64,000 bases of DNA, from NCBI GenBank assembly GCA_947568835.1, contig OX387602.1, forward strand, positions 9,909,021-9,973,020, in the 5' to 3' direction. The DNA comes from Protonemura montana (taxonomy: Eukaryota; Arthropoda; Insecta; Plecoptera; Nemouridae). A model generated the notes under the pieces. The model did not search any database. It was not told the DNA's origin and saw nothing but the letters and a program-made list of their open reading frames with translations. Each line of letters opens with the position of its first letter. Position 1 is the stretch's first letter. The position numbers and the translations under genes are program-made. Shown piece after piece: positions 29,074 through 41,353 of the stretch.

Positions 29074-31152
29074 CTATTGGATAATCTCGAGCTTAATGTC
29101 GTCTGCCTTTTCCAGGTATTTGTGTTTTTCTGACTCAAACAGCGTCATCAAACAATCAATGAATTGTTGATGCAGAGTATCGACTTGTTTTGCTGTCGGT
29201 TCCTCAACCTTTTCAACGTGAATCGGCGAACCAACTGAAAAGAAAGAAAAAAAAAGTCGAGAAATTGCGCTTGGATGTTGAACGGCAGTTGTCGTTGGTT
29301 TCCAAAACAGTTTGTTTCATTAAAACTTGAACAAAGGTTAACTTAAAGTGTTTACTTTTGTAAGATTTACAGCATAATAGATCGCGAATCATGTCCATAT
29401 TCCAAGCATACATCAATGAACCTGGATGGGAGGACGTCAACCTGCTCCTTCAACCACCATCATACTTATTCCGACAAGATCACCATCACAAGATTAAACA
29501 GCTGCAACCAAGAACCAACATCGGGAAGTACTGTTTAGCCGCAGAGGGGATACGATTGTGGAATGATCTGCCGGGAAGTGCGGTTATACCGCTAGCGAAT
29601 AGCTCCAGAGATATGAGGGCTAAACTTCTCAATATACAAACTACCTAGCAACAACCGATAGCATTTCCTACTGAATGAAATGAATGTCAAAGTTGTGGAA
29701 ATTAATAAATAAATAAATAAAAATATATTTCAAAATTGCTGACATATTTGCATAATTTTGAATAAACAGAGTTTGGCGGTGTCCACCCACGTGCATTCAC
29801 CACTTTCCATCACTGAAATCAATCGATCAAGAGTCAAAGCTTTGCAAAATAACGAAGCCAAGATTTTTTTAACTGCGTTACCTACGGACACACTCAAGTT
29901 ATCAATTGCGTGGATGTTCTGCAGGGTGCCTCTGACTTAACGTACCGACTACAGTGACTGGAGCCCGTCTAGGAATCACCCCGAACGAATACTGGAAGAA
30001 CCCTCGACCATTCAAGACGGCGGGAGACAATCCTGTCACCTTGCGGACGAGGTTTTGGGCCCATAGGAGCCACTCGCCCTCCACTTGCTCGTACAAGTCG
30101 GTCTCGCCGAAAGAAAACACGGGCACCAGTGACGCGCTAAAACAGAAAACGTATTCGTTGCGAAGTGCTTAAAGTTTGAATGGAACTTTAAGCACCAATC
30201 TCAATCATTTTCTACTCTCAATATTACTTAAAAAACCCCAAAAGAATTAAAAATCTGAAACATGAAGTCATAACCTTTAGTGTGATTGAACTAAAGAACG
30301 GATAGAGGAATGAGATTGCCAATATTTTATACTTTTAAACGGGAGATCAAAACAAGGGTAACAATAAAAAACTCTTTTCTCGCTCTCAAAATGTCGGTGT
30401 ACTCAAAGTTCCCATTCTATCGTACTACCATAGAATTCAAAACAAGAAGTTGGGCTTGAAACAAATTCCACACATAATGAAACTGCTCACCCATTCATGA
30501 GTGCAACTCGGATGAATCCCTTCCTGTGCTTTAGGAAGAGGCTATACGTCCTTGGTTTGCTCAAGAGAGCTTCGGCCGCACCTCCGATCGACAGCACAGC
30601 CGCGTTACCCCCCGAAGGTTTACTTAGCAGATACGACAAGCTTTTCACAGACGATCCGCAACATCCCATACTCAGGATCAAGTCGCGGAAGAGCGGCCGA
30701 TTGAAACACTGTTCCTGCGTGATCATCGACGTTGTGATCCCTGGTAGGACTTTGCTGACGTTCAGGGCTTCGGTGGCAAAACAGATGGTCGGTCCAGTAC
30801 ATATAAGTCCGTGTGGAAATGCGGCAAACAGGTAGTTCTTAGACGCGTCCAAATCGACTGTTTTCACAAGTTTAGTCGGGAAGTAATCCCGAAAGTAGCG
30901 CCACCAAGCCCAGTTTCTGACCCACTTCGAGGGTCGTGCGCCTCTTTGGGATATGTCCCGTTCGCCGAACCAGTATGCCATATAGATAAGACATATCCAG
31001 GAGTATTGCGTGAAGAACAAAAAGTAAAAGAGCACCAGAACCATGGAAGGTATCAAACCCAGAACGACGAAGATTACGAAGACGGCAAAAGCGGAGAGCG
31101 TTTGCAGACGTCGTGCCATGGGGACGCACAGCGGGGCAAATTCGATTCCCAT
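29074..31152 (-). CDS. DGAT2/MOGAT-like acyltransferase, gene B
   Basis: Three coding exons, 31152-30491, 30136-29946 and 29234-29074, 337 residues, same intron positions and phases (2 and 1) as gene A. It starts MGIEFAPLCVPMARRLQTL, then a hydrophobic hairpin, WAWWRYFRDYFP, FPHG at residues 112-115, TSMITQEQCFNRPLFRDL, SIGGAAEALL, HRKGFIRVALMNG joined to ASLVPVFSFGE, GRGFFQYSFG and a short C-terminal helix. It lacks three residues in the loop after FGETDLYEQ compared with A, C and D (EGEW against PEGSW), a deletion shared with gene E. The start is directly downstream of a 5' UTR acceptor. Gene B and gene E are the closest pair. The frame is intact, so it is likely functional. A retrotransposon piece (29385-29725) sits in its last intron. 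Confidence 0.9.
29385..29725 (+). mobile_element. 3' fragment of a second non-LTR retrotransposon family
   Basis: Plus-strand codons at 29391-29648 give INEPGWEDVNLL, then QLQPRTNIGKYCLA and GIRLWNDLPGSAV, the pattern of the extreme C-terminus of L2/CR1-type reverse transcriptases (basic patch, then LWNxLP). After the stop a short UTR ends in aataaataaataaataaaa. It lies antisense in the last intron of gene B and is unlike the fragment at 27.4 kb. Confidence 0.65.
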
Positions 31153-31599
31153 CGTGATCTGGAATAACACATACAAACACACACACATGCGAGGTGGAAT
31201 GTGAAATGAAAACCATTCCAAGGCCACCATACGCTCATTAGCAGTGTTTTATGCTAATTGAAACGTAGATGCACACACCATGTTGGTGTCCAATAGCAGT
31301 TCTTAAAACTGGAGAGTGTCTTTCCATGTTGTTTCATTTATAACCGATCATCTTATAACAACTGATTACTGAATACAACTTTACAACGACTCAAATTCAC
31401 CAAACGGTGTTGTAAGTAGCTGTGAATATTTGTGTGCCTTTTTGTGAGGGGCTTGGTGGAGCAAAATGGCCACCAGGTCTTTATTGGTATGTCTTAAGAT
31501 ATTTTAAACAATTCAAAATAAAGAATAATTGACACAGAACGTGATGAAATGCGATTGTGTGGACACAGAAAATAATCTATTACCATCACCAGTGTGAAA

Positions 31600-31812
31600 T
31601 ATTATTATTTAAATTGCAACTGACTGCAATGAGTAGAGTTTTTATTATCAGAAACACTAATAACCTCTCAAAAAATTGGCCTTAAATTATTAGCGACTTC
31701 AAAGGGTTAGAGAAACACCCGCAACAGTTGGAGATCGGAGTTCGAGTTCCCGGTTGGGCACCAATTTTTCAGAAGTTTTTGGTGTTCCTAATAAGAAAAA
31801 TACATCACTATT
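31600..31812. mobile_element. Foldback element with tRNA-like core, copy 1
   Basis: The left arm tttttattatcagaaacac.. ctctcaaaaaattgg is matched in inverted orientation by ccaatttttcagaag..ggtgttcctaataagaaaaa on the right. Between the arms lies gggttagaga aacacccgca..ggagatcggagttcgagttccc, with the spacing of a tRNA D-arm to T-arm (B box ggttcgagttcc-like). The left flank aaattgcaactgactgcaatg matches the flank of the copy at 57.2 kb, so the element extends beyond the arm. Confidence 0.55.
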
Positions 31813-32805
31813 CGTTTCTAGCCTAAACTGTTAAAGTTTATACCCATTTTATGTTTTTTATTTCCATCGCAGAATGAATTAATAAAACGCAACTTACAAG
31901 AATGATTTGAGACTCGCCGACAGTAAACTTTACTCACCTCCAACCCAACACGTAGTGAATCTAAGCTGTAGTTGAAACTAGGTCTGATGTTCATATGGTA
32001 GTTATTCTACATATTATTTTACATAAGTTATGTTTAACTATAACAACAATAACTATTTCAATAGTATGATTGCCTGTATTTAGTTGCCCGAAGAATGGAC
32101 CATGATTTTAATAGATATGATCGGTTGGAGCAAAACTGTCAATTAGAGCATTGTTATTGAGGGAAAAAAATTGTGTTCTTGAGAATGCAATCATATTATC
32201 ACTGGGCTTCTCGAACGCAATGTCAGTCTTGTTTTGGGTGTAGGAGAAATCGGGGCTAGCTGTTACAGGGGCTAGTTGCTACAAGGGATAGTTGTTACAA
32301 GGGAAAATTCATTCTGCAAGAAATTCAAACGAACGGAAAAACAATTCAAGCACTCCACTAGAGCGTTATCAGGGCAAGACAGAGGGAACCATGGGTAATT
32401 ATCAGAGGGTTTTATGCCTCCTAACATCACTCCATATTAGTATCACCTTAACTCACTGCCAGCAAGTTCAAACTAACTTTTGGAACTTAAAAAAAAAAAC
32501 ATGGTTGCAACAGTTTGTTTTTGGAAACGTTCACATATCGTTTACAAAATGGAGTTGGAAACAAAATCTCAGTAACAAGTTTTCCAGGTTGGTCGTAATA
32601 TCAATTATTAATAGTATCAAAACACTACGTTCTTGAAGCTAACGAAGAAGCTTTAAATTAAAAGAAATCTTGCAATCAAGGGTTGGCTGATAAAAGTGTT
32701 ATACGTAAACTTTATCTCATCTCAGTATAAACTATAAAGTGCAGATTCTTTCTATGAAACAAAATTAGTGATGCCTGTTTTCGAAGTCCGTATTTCGAAT
32801 CACTT

Positions 32806-32925
32806 TTAGTTGATCTCAAGCTTAATATCTTCTGCCTTTTCTAGGTATTTATATTTTTCTGACTCAAACAGCGACATACTCTGTGAATTGGTATGTAGAT
32901 TGGGGAGCATCGACTTCTTATAAAA
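32806..32925 (-). pseudogene. Decayed last exon of a DGAT2-like gene (relic between B and C)
   Basis: On the minus strand the sequence reads LFESEKYKYLEKAEDIKLEIN and stop (32867 to 32806), nearly the same as the ends of genes B and E. Upstream, the expected VGxPIHVEKV, HQQF and acceptor are garbled or deleted, and no upstream exons are found within 500 bp. It is what is left of a duplicated B/E-type gene. Confidence 0.75.
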
Positions 32926-33063
32926 ATTTCCTTATAGCATTCATTTAAGTTGTGAAATTAGGGGGTATGGCCAGACCAGTCGATTTGTGGCCAGACTATA
33001 AATAAATAGTGTGCGGCTGTGTCCACGTCTTGATCGGAGGCTAAAAACTACTTCTAACTGGAT

Positions 33064-33172
33064 GCTATTATTTTAATTTGATATTCCAAGCTTTTCAAGT
33101 TTATTTTTCAAGCTTTTCAAGCTTTTCAAGCTATTATTTTAATTTGACATTCCAAGCTTTTCAAGTTGCTAA
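33064..33172. repeat. Local duplication with CAAGCTTTT units
   Basis: A segment ctattattttaatttgayat, tccaagcttttcaag occurs twice, at about 33064-33101 and 33131-33168. Extra copies of caagcttttcaag fill the gap between them. Non-coding spacer between the relic and gene C. Confidence 0.7.
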
Positions 33173-33369
33173 TGTGAAGTCCACATTGAGTCGAAATTGT
33201 TTTTGAGAAAATATCGTTGAACCAAACTGTTTGTTCTCTTAATTTTTAAACAATTTTTAGCAACAAACACTTAAGTAACAATGCTTACACACTTTATTCG
33301 AAATTGGTAACATTAAAACGATAATATCTACCCATACAACTGTACAGGTAGCTACACCAAGACTTATTT

Positions 33370-35520
33370 CTACTCAAAAACAAGTTTCACGTCTGCAGCA
33401 TCTTCGAGGTATTTGTATTTCTCCTTTTCGAAGAGAGCTGTCAAGCTTTCGGTGAAACTGTGATGGAGGCTGTCAATTTGCTCCTGCGTAGGGTCCGGTA
33501 CTTTTTCCACGTACATTGGTGCGCCAACTATAGGGCAGAAGAGAATACTTGATAGAAGGTACACTCAGATTCATAGTTCAATGGAAGAATTGTCCTCACG
33601 GTTGATGAACCATTAAATGTAAGTGAGTGAGAATTATTGGGAAAATCTTCCCCTAAGATTTAAACTTTTTTGCGAGTAAGACAACAGATATTTATATTTT
33701 GCTGCTAATGGATTTGATCTTGAACGATAAAGTATCAGAAAAAGATTAAAAAAACCCTACAAATGCAACATGTGCAATTATCTATGGTCATAAAGAATTT
33801 GGTCGACGGTATTATGTATTTTTAGAGTTACGTCTACTTTATCTAAGTTAAAGTTATTTTCGCAATAAAAAACATATTTAAAATATATCAATACTGTTTA
33901 AAAATTGTTATTGTGTCCATGATAAACAAGTGTAAGTGAAGCACATATCTGGAAGTAAAAACACTTGTAGAAAACGTATATTAATAATAAAATATAATTT
34001 AGTATATCGGACTGCAAGTTAATTTCCATTGGGTTATCAAAGTCAAATAACTTACCGACAATATGCAGCGGCGTTCTTTTGGGAATGAACCCAAAAGTGT
34101 ACTGGAAAATTCCTCTGCCAAGCGGAACGACCGGAGCAACTCCCGTGACCTTGCGGAACAAGTCCTGGTACCAGCGCACCCAGGACCCCTTGGGATTTGC
34201 CCATTGGTCGTAGAGGTCGTTTTCCCCGAAGGAAAATGCAGGAACCAGTGACGATCTGATGGGCATTGATATCACATGGTTTATTGGCTGGGATTTCTCA
34301 TTTACAAATAATCTTAACAGTGATCCGGCGACAACCGGTTTCATGCATCATTCTCTGGACGGCAACAACAATTACGATTACCGCTGATTACAATCACCGA
34401 GAAACAATCACCCAAATGCACATTCAACGCACGCTAAAACAATGCTTATCTTGATACCATCAACTACAACAATGACACTTCATTTTTCCTGCTAATTCAT
34501 AATTATTCCAAATCATACAGGAGTCACGGCTCACTTAGTCCCTGTATTACAATACTTTTCACCTCAGAGTTAAGCTCCTAACTCTCAGAAACAGCTGACT
34601 TTCACTGCATGCAATTGGTTGTTGCCATGGCAATTGATTAAACTCCCACTTTACCTAGGAGTTAGGGCCAGAATTACAATGTCTAGATAAAAAGATATCT
34701 GTCAGTTAACAACTCATCTCCATGGTTACAGCCAATTAGATACTTCAAATTTTATCGTTACTGCAAAATATGTTTTAATCCAGACATTGCACTTCTGGCC
34801 ATAACGAAAATTGTAATATTCGGGATTACAAAAACAGCTAACTCAATTGGCTCACCCATTTCGTAGAGCAAGCTTCACGAATCCTTTCCTGTCCTTCAAA
34901 GTCAAGTTGTAGGACTTGGCCCTCGCCGACAAGGACTCAGCGGCACCACCAACGATCAGGACAGCAGCCCTGCCACCTTCAGGATCATTCATCAGGTAGT
35001 TTAGACTCTCCTTGGAAGATGAACAACTCCCCATGGACAGCATCAGTTCCCGGACGATCGGCAGCTTGAAGTTTTGATGCAGCGTAATCATAGATGGTCT
35101 GATTCCTGGGTAAAGTTTGCTGACTCCCAATGCTTCGGTGCCAAAAGCAATGGAAGCACCGAAGGAAAAGAGTCCGTGAGGGAAGACGCAGATCAAATGA
35201 TTCCTCTTTGGGTCTAGGTCAGCGGTTTTAACCAGTTCTACGGGGAAGTAGTCTCTGCCGTAGACCCACCACTTCCAGCGTCGCACCCACATTACAGATC
35301 GGCCACCCCGAGTAGCGATTCCTCTCTCCCCGAGACAGAACGCTATGTATGCCAAGGCAACCCAGTAGAATCGAGTGTAAAAGATGAGGTAGCCGAGAAT
35401 CAGGTAGCTTGTCTGGGGCCCGAATATGAATGTGAGGCAGTAGCATAATAGTGCTAAAGTCTGGAGTCGTCTCTCCCTTGGCAGGTCCAGGGGAGCGAAC
35501 TTGACGCCCATGATGGTCAT
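33370..35520 (-). CDS. DGAT2/MOGAT-like acyltransferase, gene C
   Basis: Three coding exons, 35520-34856, 34255-34056 and 33527-33370, 340 residues, exon lengths 665, 200 and 158 exactly as in gene A. It starts MTIMGVKFAPLDLPRERRL just after an acceptor. It has the hydrophobic hairpin, WWVYGRDYFP, FPHG, RPSMITLHQNFKLP, IVGGAAESL, DRKGFVKLALRNG joined to SSLVPAFSFGE, NPKGSW and GRGIFQYTFG. The enzyme acts on acyl-CoA plus a glycerolipid or alcohol at the ER. It belongs with A and D. All splice sites and the frame are intact. Confidence 0.9.
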
Positions 35521-36323
35521 GCTGGAACAAGGAACGAAAGTTGTTCACTCGATGCAATTTAAGATTTATTATCGCATGGCTAGAGAATGTTTACAGTAAG
35601 TCTGCATTAAATGTGTACCTAGACTGGTAAACTCGACATACATCTGTCAATAATTGATCCGACTGACTGCATAGTTTCCTAGAGACACTGTCTGTAAAGC
35701 AGACTCTACTTAAGTTGTAATCTCTCTCGATAATTATATCCCATATCAGTGATATATGCGAATTTATTTGCTGTTTGTGGGTGGAGAACTTATAACTGGG
35801 AATTAATTAAACTAAACGCATTATGGTTTATTATTTTTTAAACGTCGCAGTGAACGCCATTTTATTACTAAAAAAAAAAACATGTTCCCATAACCACGTA
35901 TTCTTGACCTTGTAGATAGCATGCAAGTAATAATAGAACCTACCTGCTTTGCAATGACTTGAAATAACGCGATAAATAGAGATAAGACGACTTACTTAAA
36001 TATCTCGCAGTGTCTTGACAGTCTTGTCAAGTCACGAGCCCGACTGTGACTGAACCGTATATATACTATTAAAACTTGAAATCACTTCTCGTCCTAAAAA
36101 CTAGAGCTTTATCTGTATATTTACCAAAGGGCTAACCACCGACAACATAACTGGTCTTATCAGATCGATCAACTCATGAACTGATGTTATACATTGCATT
36201 CGTTCACCACATGCATTCCGGTCGCTTTATTGATGTAACCTTTGGAAGAACGATTTACGCTTTTTATTTAAACAAAAACATACACATAGAGAATACTATT
36301 TGGGGTAAATTTGGTAATTTCTT

Positions 36324-38817
36324 TTATTCTATCACTAGTGTCACTTCTTTGGCGTTTTTCTCGTATTTGTGCTTTTCATTTTCGAATAGTGATGTCAAGC
36401 TTTCGATGAATCGTTTGTGCAGTTCATCAACCTGTTCTTCAGACGGATTCGGATTCTTCTCCACCTTTATTGGTTTTCCAACTGAAAAGAAAGATACGAT
36501 AACGTCACTCACCGAATTAGCACTCGACGCAGTTCATCTCGTCTATAAAAATATCAACTTTGTTGGGTTGGGGAAAGGTACTCATAACTCAAGCCATGCC
36601 ACACCATTCTCAACAACAGTTAACAATTACCCTCAAATACCAAGAAAATATAAATCTTCGGTTCTTCCGTCTGACACTCTGTGAATCCTGATAACCTGCA
36701 AAAACTTAGATTAATAGAGGAGCAGCTATAACCAAAAAGTCGCTTATTTCGAGAGTGTCCCGGCGAAGCGATGGAACAAAACGGAAGTGCTATGAAAATC
36801 AGTTTTCTGGAACCTGCACAGCTATTGATACCACTACCGTTTTGTTACAATGCTCCACTAAAGAGTACATGTTGTTTTTCTCTGCCCGCTTCGTTCCGAT
36901 AGCGGTATAAATGCCGCCAATAGCATGGTTTACACGTAGGGAAGCCATGTCTTAAAGATATTCGCGCCTTCGGGACAAAACGCTGATATACATTAATGCG
37001 ATTTTGGTACCTCATAGTCCACTTCGAGTCCTGGACTTGTGTACATTTGTGAATATATTGCAGCACAACCCTTAATTTTACAAAGGCTCATACAAGTCTT
37101 GCCGAACCTGAGAAAAGTCTGTCTTACCAACGGTGAAGACTGGTTTCCTCCTTGGAAGCGTTCCATACGAGTACTGGAAGATTCCCCGGCCTAGAGGAAC
37201 GACAGGAGCGATCCCCGTGACCTTCATGAATAGGTCCTGTGCGAACCGCAGCCACGATCCTTCGGGATTTTCCCACTGGTCGAACAGGTCGTTTTCACCG
37301 AATGAAAACACAGGAACAAGTGATGCACTAGGAAAGAAAGAAATACGTTACAACTGCTGAGACGTAGGAATGGAAATATCCAGTACTACTTTGAGTAATA
37401 AAACAGGTAGTGCTCCGACCACAGCAATTATTTAGAATTTTCTTGTTCATCTACAGGTGAGATTTGTTTTTGTACGATGCACTGCAATGCTAGGTATTTT
37501 AAAATACCTATTTTACAGTAAATCATACACTATTATACGACCAGTATTGTTCAACACTGTAAGTCATGCCAACTCTAATTATCCGATGTAGAAATGAACA
37601 TGATAATAAGTCGGCTTTCATTAACTACCCGTTGCTTTGCAATACTATTGGCTGCAGCCTCGGAGATTGTAAGGAAATAAAAGAAAGGTTACGTCCGGGG
37701 TCCCTCAGGGCTGCAACCGGCTGTTCCATAGGCCTCATAATTATATTGTTTATTTAGCTCTGTTAGTGTATTAGAGAACAAAGACCAGATGTCCTATTCC
37801 TGGAACTACTCCAATTGCATTTAAACGCACCCGTTCTTGAGAGCCAACTTCACGAAACCCTTTCTATTCTTCAGGGTCAACCGGTATGTTCCCGGTTTCG
37901 ACTTCAGGGACTCCGCTGCCCCTCCAATCACCACCACCGTTGCTCTCCCAGTTCCAGGACTCCCGAGCAAGTAATTGAGACTCTCCTTAGAAACGGAGCA
38001 GAACCCGAGGGCCAGGAACAAGTCCCGCAGAAGTGGCACCCTGAAGTTTAAGGCCAACGTGGCGACGTATGGTTTGATGCCCGGGAAAAGATGACTGAAT
38101 CCTCCGGCGTCGGTGCCGAAGCTGACGACGACGCCGGCCGAGATGAGACCGTGGGGGAACACGCAAAGGAGGTAGTTGTTGGCAGGATCCAAGTCGACGG
38201 TCTTGATCAGGTGCAAGGGGAAGTAGTTACGAAGGTGCTTCCAGAGATTGAAGCGTCGAACCTGATAGGAATTGACAAATTATTAGGTTACTTTGTCTTC
38301 TGTGACATGGGCGTGGCTCATGAAGTCTTGTTTGTAACAAAAATAACGTTAACTTTTGAGTTGATGCAAATTTTTTTACAAGAATTTGCGTTATTTTTCA
38401 TGGCTAACAGATGGCGCTTGCTTAAAATGTAAGGCATTATTTAGAAAATGTTGCTCACAGCTTGAAGGAAGTAAAAACTTCCTCCAACAGCTGAAATAGC
38501 GTTATGCAAACAACACCAAGATAATTCTATATCTTATCAAATAAATAAATATATACGGAAAAGCTTATATCCTAGGAACATACCCAATTCCAGGAGCGTC
38601 CGCCTCTCTCTGCGATATTCGATTCGCCAAACCAAAAGGCAAAGTAGGCGAGCACCAACCAGTAAAAGTCAGTGAAGAAAAGCGTGTACGTGAGACAAAC
38701 GATGATTATCGGCCCGGAAAGCAGGAAAAGCGACGCCACTATGAGGACGGAGAGCGTCTGCATGCGTCGCTCTGCCGGCACGTTCAGCGGGGCAAACTGG
38801 ATGCCCATCACCTCCAT
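36324..38817 (-). CDS. DGAT2/MOGAT-like acyltransferase, gene D (extra intron)
   Basis: Four coding exons, 38817-38584, 38261-37831, 37327-37128 and 36481-36324, 340 residues. The first two add up to 665 bases, the length of exon 1 in A and C. The intron at 38583-38262 is therefore extra here and lies in phase 0 within WNW/VRRF, upstream of the HPHG-equivalent site. Motifs: MEVMGIQFAPLNVPAERRM, hydrophobic hairpin, FNLWKHLRNYFP, FPHG, VIGGAAESL, NRKGFVKLALKNG joined to ASLVPVFSFGE, NPEGSW and GRGIFQYSYG. The block equivalent to PSMIT is PYVAT, and GTDAGGFSHLF replaces GTEALGVSK, so the centre is more diverged than in the other copies. A changed substrate is possible. It is intact and probably functional. 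Confidence 0.88.
37590..37760 (+). mobile_element. Possible reverse transcriptase fragment in an intron of gene D
   Basis: A plus-strand piece, frameshifted, gives NTIGCSLGDCKEIKER followed in another frame by SGVPQG, the start of a conserved reverse transcriptase block. Nothing else of an element is visible. The piece is short, so the call is tentative. Confidence 0.35.
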
Positions 38818-40030
38818 CCTAATTTTCTACCGGCAATCATTCGAGAAATTGAATTTGGCATGTGTGCCAGTATATGTACATGTGTAACATAGTAAAATAA
38901 TTACAGGTTCCCGAATTACCTTTGAAATTGGTGCTGAATATTTAAGAATCTGTTTTATGACACAATACAATTGAAACTCAGCAGCTAAATTCAAAGCACC
39001 AAAAGATAATTTTCTTACTCCCAGGTAAGGAACGATGTCAAATCGATCTATGAAGGCGAGGAATACCTACATCTAAGCATTCTGATTTGTCGAAATGTAA
39101 ATGTACATAGGATATGACACAATATCCTTTGACTGTGACGCAACCTTCGCTATCTAGGATTCAGACATTTATTGACCAAAAAACGAACCCTTGAGCTTAC
39201 CTCGCGCAATTTTCTCCGATGATACGAGTCGTGTTGCTTCCCGTATGTTTGTTACTCACGCCGTTGAGTAACACACAACGCTCAACACTCACACATTAGA
39301 GAAGAAGTGTGTTCACAGCTACATACACTTCATTACATGGAACATGTGTTGTGCGCATGTCTTATCAGTTGCTGTCTATCATCTGGCAGAGATCTGTCAC
39401 ATTAAAACTCATTATTATACCCTATTTTAGACGTAGTGACGAGCTAGCTGATAAATGATTAAAAAAAAATGTACTCAACATCAATTTTCTGGCACACGGT
39501 AATATTTTATTAACATTTTTATAAGCTGTACGTTTCTCATAACATCATTAAAATCTGGTTGGCACTTTTGAATACACAATAACAATAGTCATGGAGACGA
39601 GGAAGCATACTGAATCAACACTGAATCAACACTGAATCCACACTTAATCCACAAAAGTTGTCCGGCAGCGATGATCGAACTGGTACGTCGTCAGTGCGTC
39701 GTCCGACTTCCATCTTGTTGTCACGGTGCGCTCGGAATGATGAGAGCATTGTCGTCACATGGCTGGCTGACCTCATGCTGACTTATATTATCATTCAAAT
39801 CGGGACCGTGACAAACGGAAGGACTCTGGCGGACATTTGCAACTCATTTCGACCAACTTACGTTGCATTCATCAATTTTAAATTCCCGTTTTCCGAAAAA
39901 ATAAAATCCCATAGTGAATTTTGTTTCATTTCGTTGTTTGAAATTTGAGTTGTAATGTTACTCACATTTCAGAAAGGCACTTATTGATACGTTTTCATCA
40001 CGGGCAGGTTTCTCGCGAATAAAAATGAGC
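38818..40030. other. Spacer between genes D and E
   Basis: No coding exon seen. A small tandem repeat (actgaatcaac, about three units) lies at 39609-39645. It should hold the 5' UTR exon and promoter of gene D, because an acceptor sits one base before the gene D start codon. Confidence 0.5.
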
Positions 40031-41353
40031 TTAATTAATCTCAAGAGTAATGTCGTCTGCCTTTTCCAGGTATTTATGTTTCTCTGACTCAAACAGGGAC
40101 ATCAAACCATCCATGAATTGTTGATGCAAAGTATCTACTTGTTCTGCTGTCGGTTCCCCAACCTTTTCAACGTGAATCGGCGCACCAACTGAAACGATGA
40201 AACAACAACTTTGCATTCGGGAAAAAAATCTCATTACTGATAGGTAGGCAACCATGGTTACATACACGTGTCACGAGATGCCTATAACTGAACCTACCTA
40301 CTGTGGTGACTGGTGTTCGTTTTGGAATCACTCCGAACGAATACTGGAAGAACCCTCGGCCGTTCATGACGACGGGAGCGATTCCTGTCACCTTGCGGAA
40401 GATGTTTTGGGCCCATAGGAGCCACTTGCCCTCCATTTGGTCGTAAATATCGGTCTCGCCGAAAGAAAACACAGGCACGAGTGACGCACTGGAAAATACG
40501 ACGCGTTCGTTTCCGAGTGATCTTATCTCTTCTACTTAGTTTACCTACGAATTACACTAAACAGCAGAAAGCGTTAAATTTGTTCACTATTTAGAATGTG
40601 AAGACTGTGACATAGTCGACCATTTACTATTATTTTCTTTGGTCTGTAAATCTGCTCTGATATAAATTAAATTAATCTAAGGCCTACTCACCCATTCCTC
40701 AGCGCGATTTTGATGAACCCCTTCCTGGGCTTCAGGATGATGCTATACGTCCTTGGTTTGCTCATGAGGGCTTCAGCCGCCCCTCCAACTACCAGCACAG
40801 CAGCATTGCCCCCCGTAGGTTTACTCAGTAGATACGACAAGCTTTTCGTGGACGACGCGCAACATCCGTAGCCCAATATCAGGTCACGGAAGAATGGCCG
40901 ATTGAAGTTCTGTTCCAGAGTAATCATCGATGGCGTGATACCCGGCAGGACTTTGCTGACGTTCAGGGCTTCGGTGGCAAAACATGTGAACGCTCCAGTA
41001 CACATCACTCCGTGCGGGAACACGGCGAAAATGTAGTTCTTAGACGCGTCCAAATCGACGGTTTTTACCAGTTTGATCGGGAAGAAATCGCGGAAGTAGT
41101 GCCACCAAGCCCAGTTTCTGACCCACTTCGAGGGACGTCCGCCTCTTTGAGCTACGTCCCGTTCGCCGAACCAGAATGCAACGTAGATTAGACCAATCCA
41201 GTAGTATTGCGTAAAGAACAGGATGTACAGCAGGCCTAGGAGCGTGAAAGGTCCCAGACCTAGGATGATAAAGACGACGAAGACGGCCCAAGCGGCGAGA
41301 GTCTGCAGACGTCGGGCCATGGGCACGTCCAGCGGGGCGAATTCGATTCCCAT
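40031..41353 (-). CDS. DGAT2/MOGAT-like acyltransferase, gene E
   Basis: Three coding exons, 41353-40692, 40488-40298 and 40188-40031, 336 residues. It starts MGIEFAPLDVPMARRLQTL a few bases after an acceptor (cag/ttcacg), so a non-coding first exon lies upstream. It has the hydrophobic hairpin, WAWWHYFRDFFP, FPHG, TPSMITLEQNFNRP, VVGGAAEALM, PRKGFIKIALRNG joined to ASLVPVFSFGE, EGKW (loop deletion shared with B), GRGFFQYSFG, and a C-terminal helix FMDGLMSLFESEKHKY. It is very similar to gene B over the whole length, also in the DNA of the introns' edges, so the two come from a recent duplication, although C and D lie between them. It is the most upstream member of the array. Confidence 0.9.

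Noticed and set aside
36845..37066. 73-codon minus-strand frame in the last intron of gene D
   Set aside because: It has some basic and Cys residues but no family pattern, and it lies within an intron with intact splice sites.
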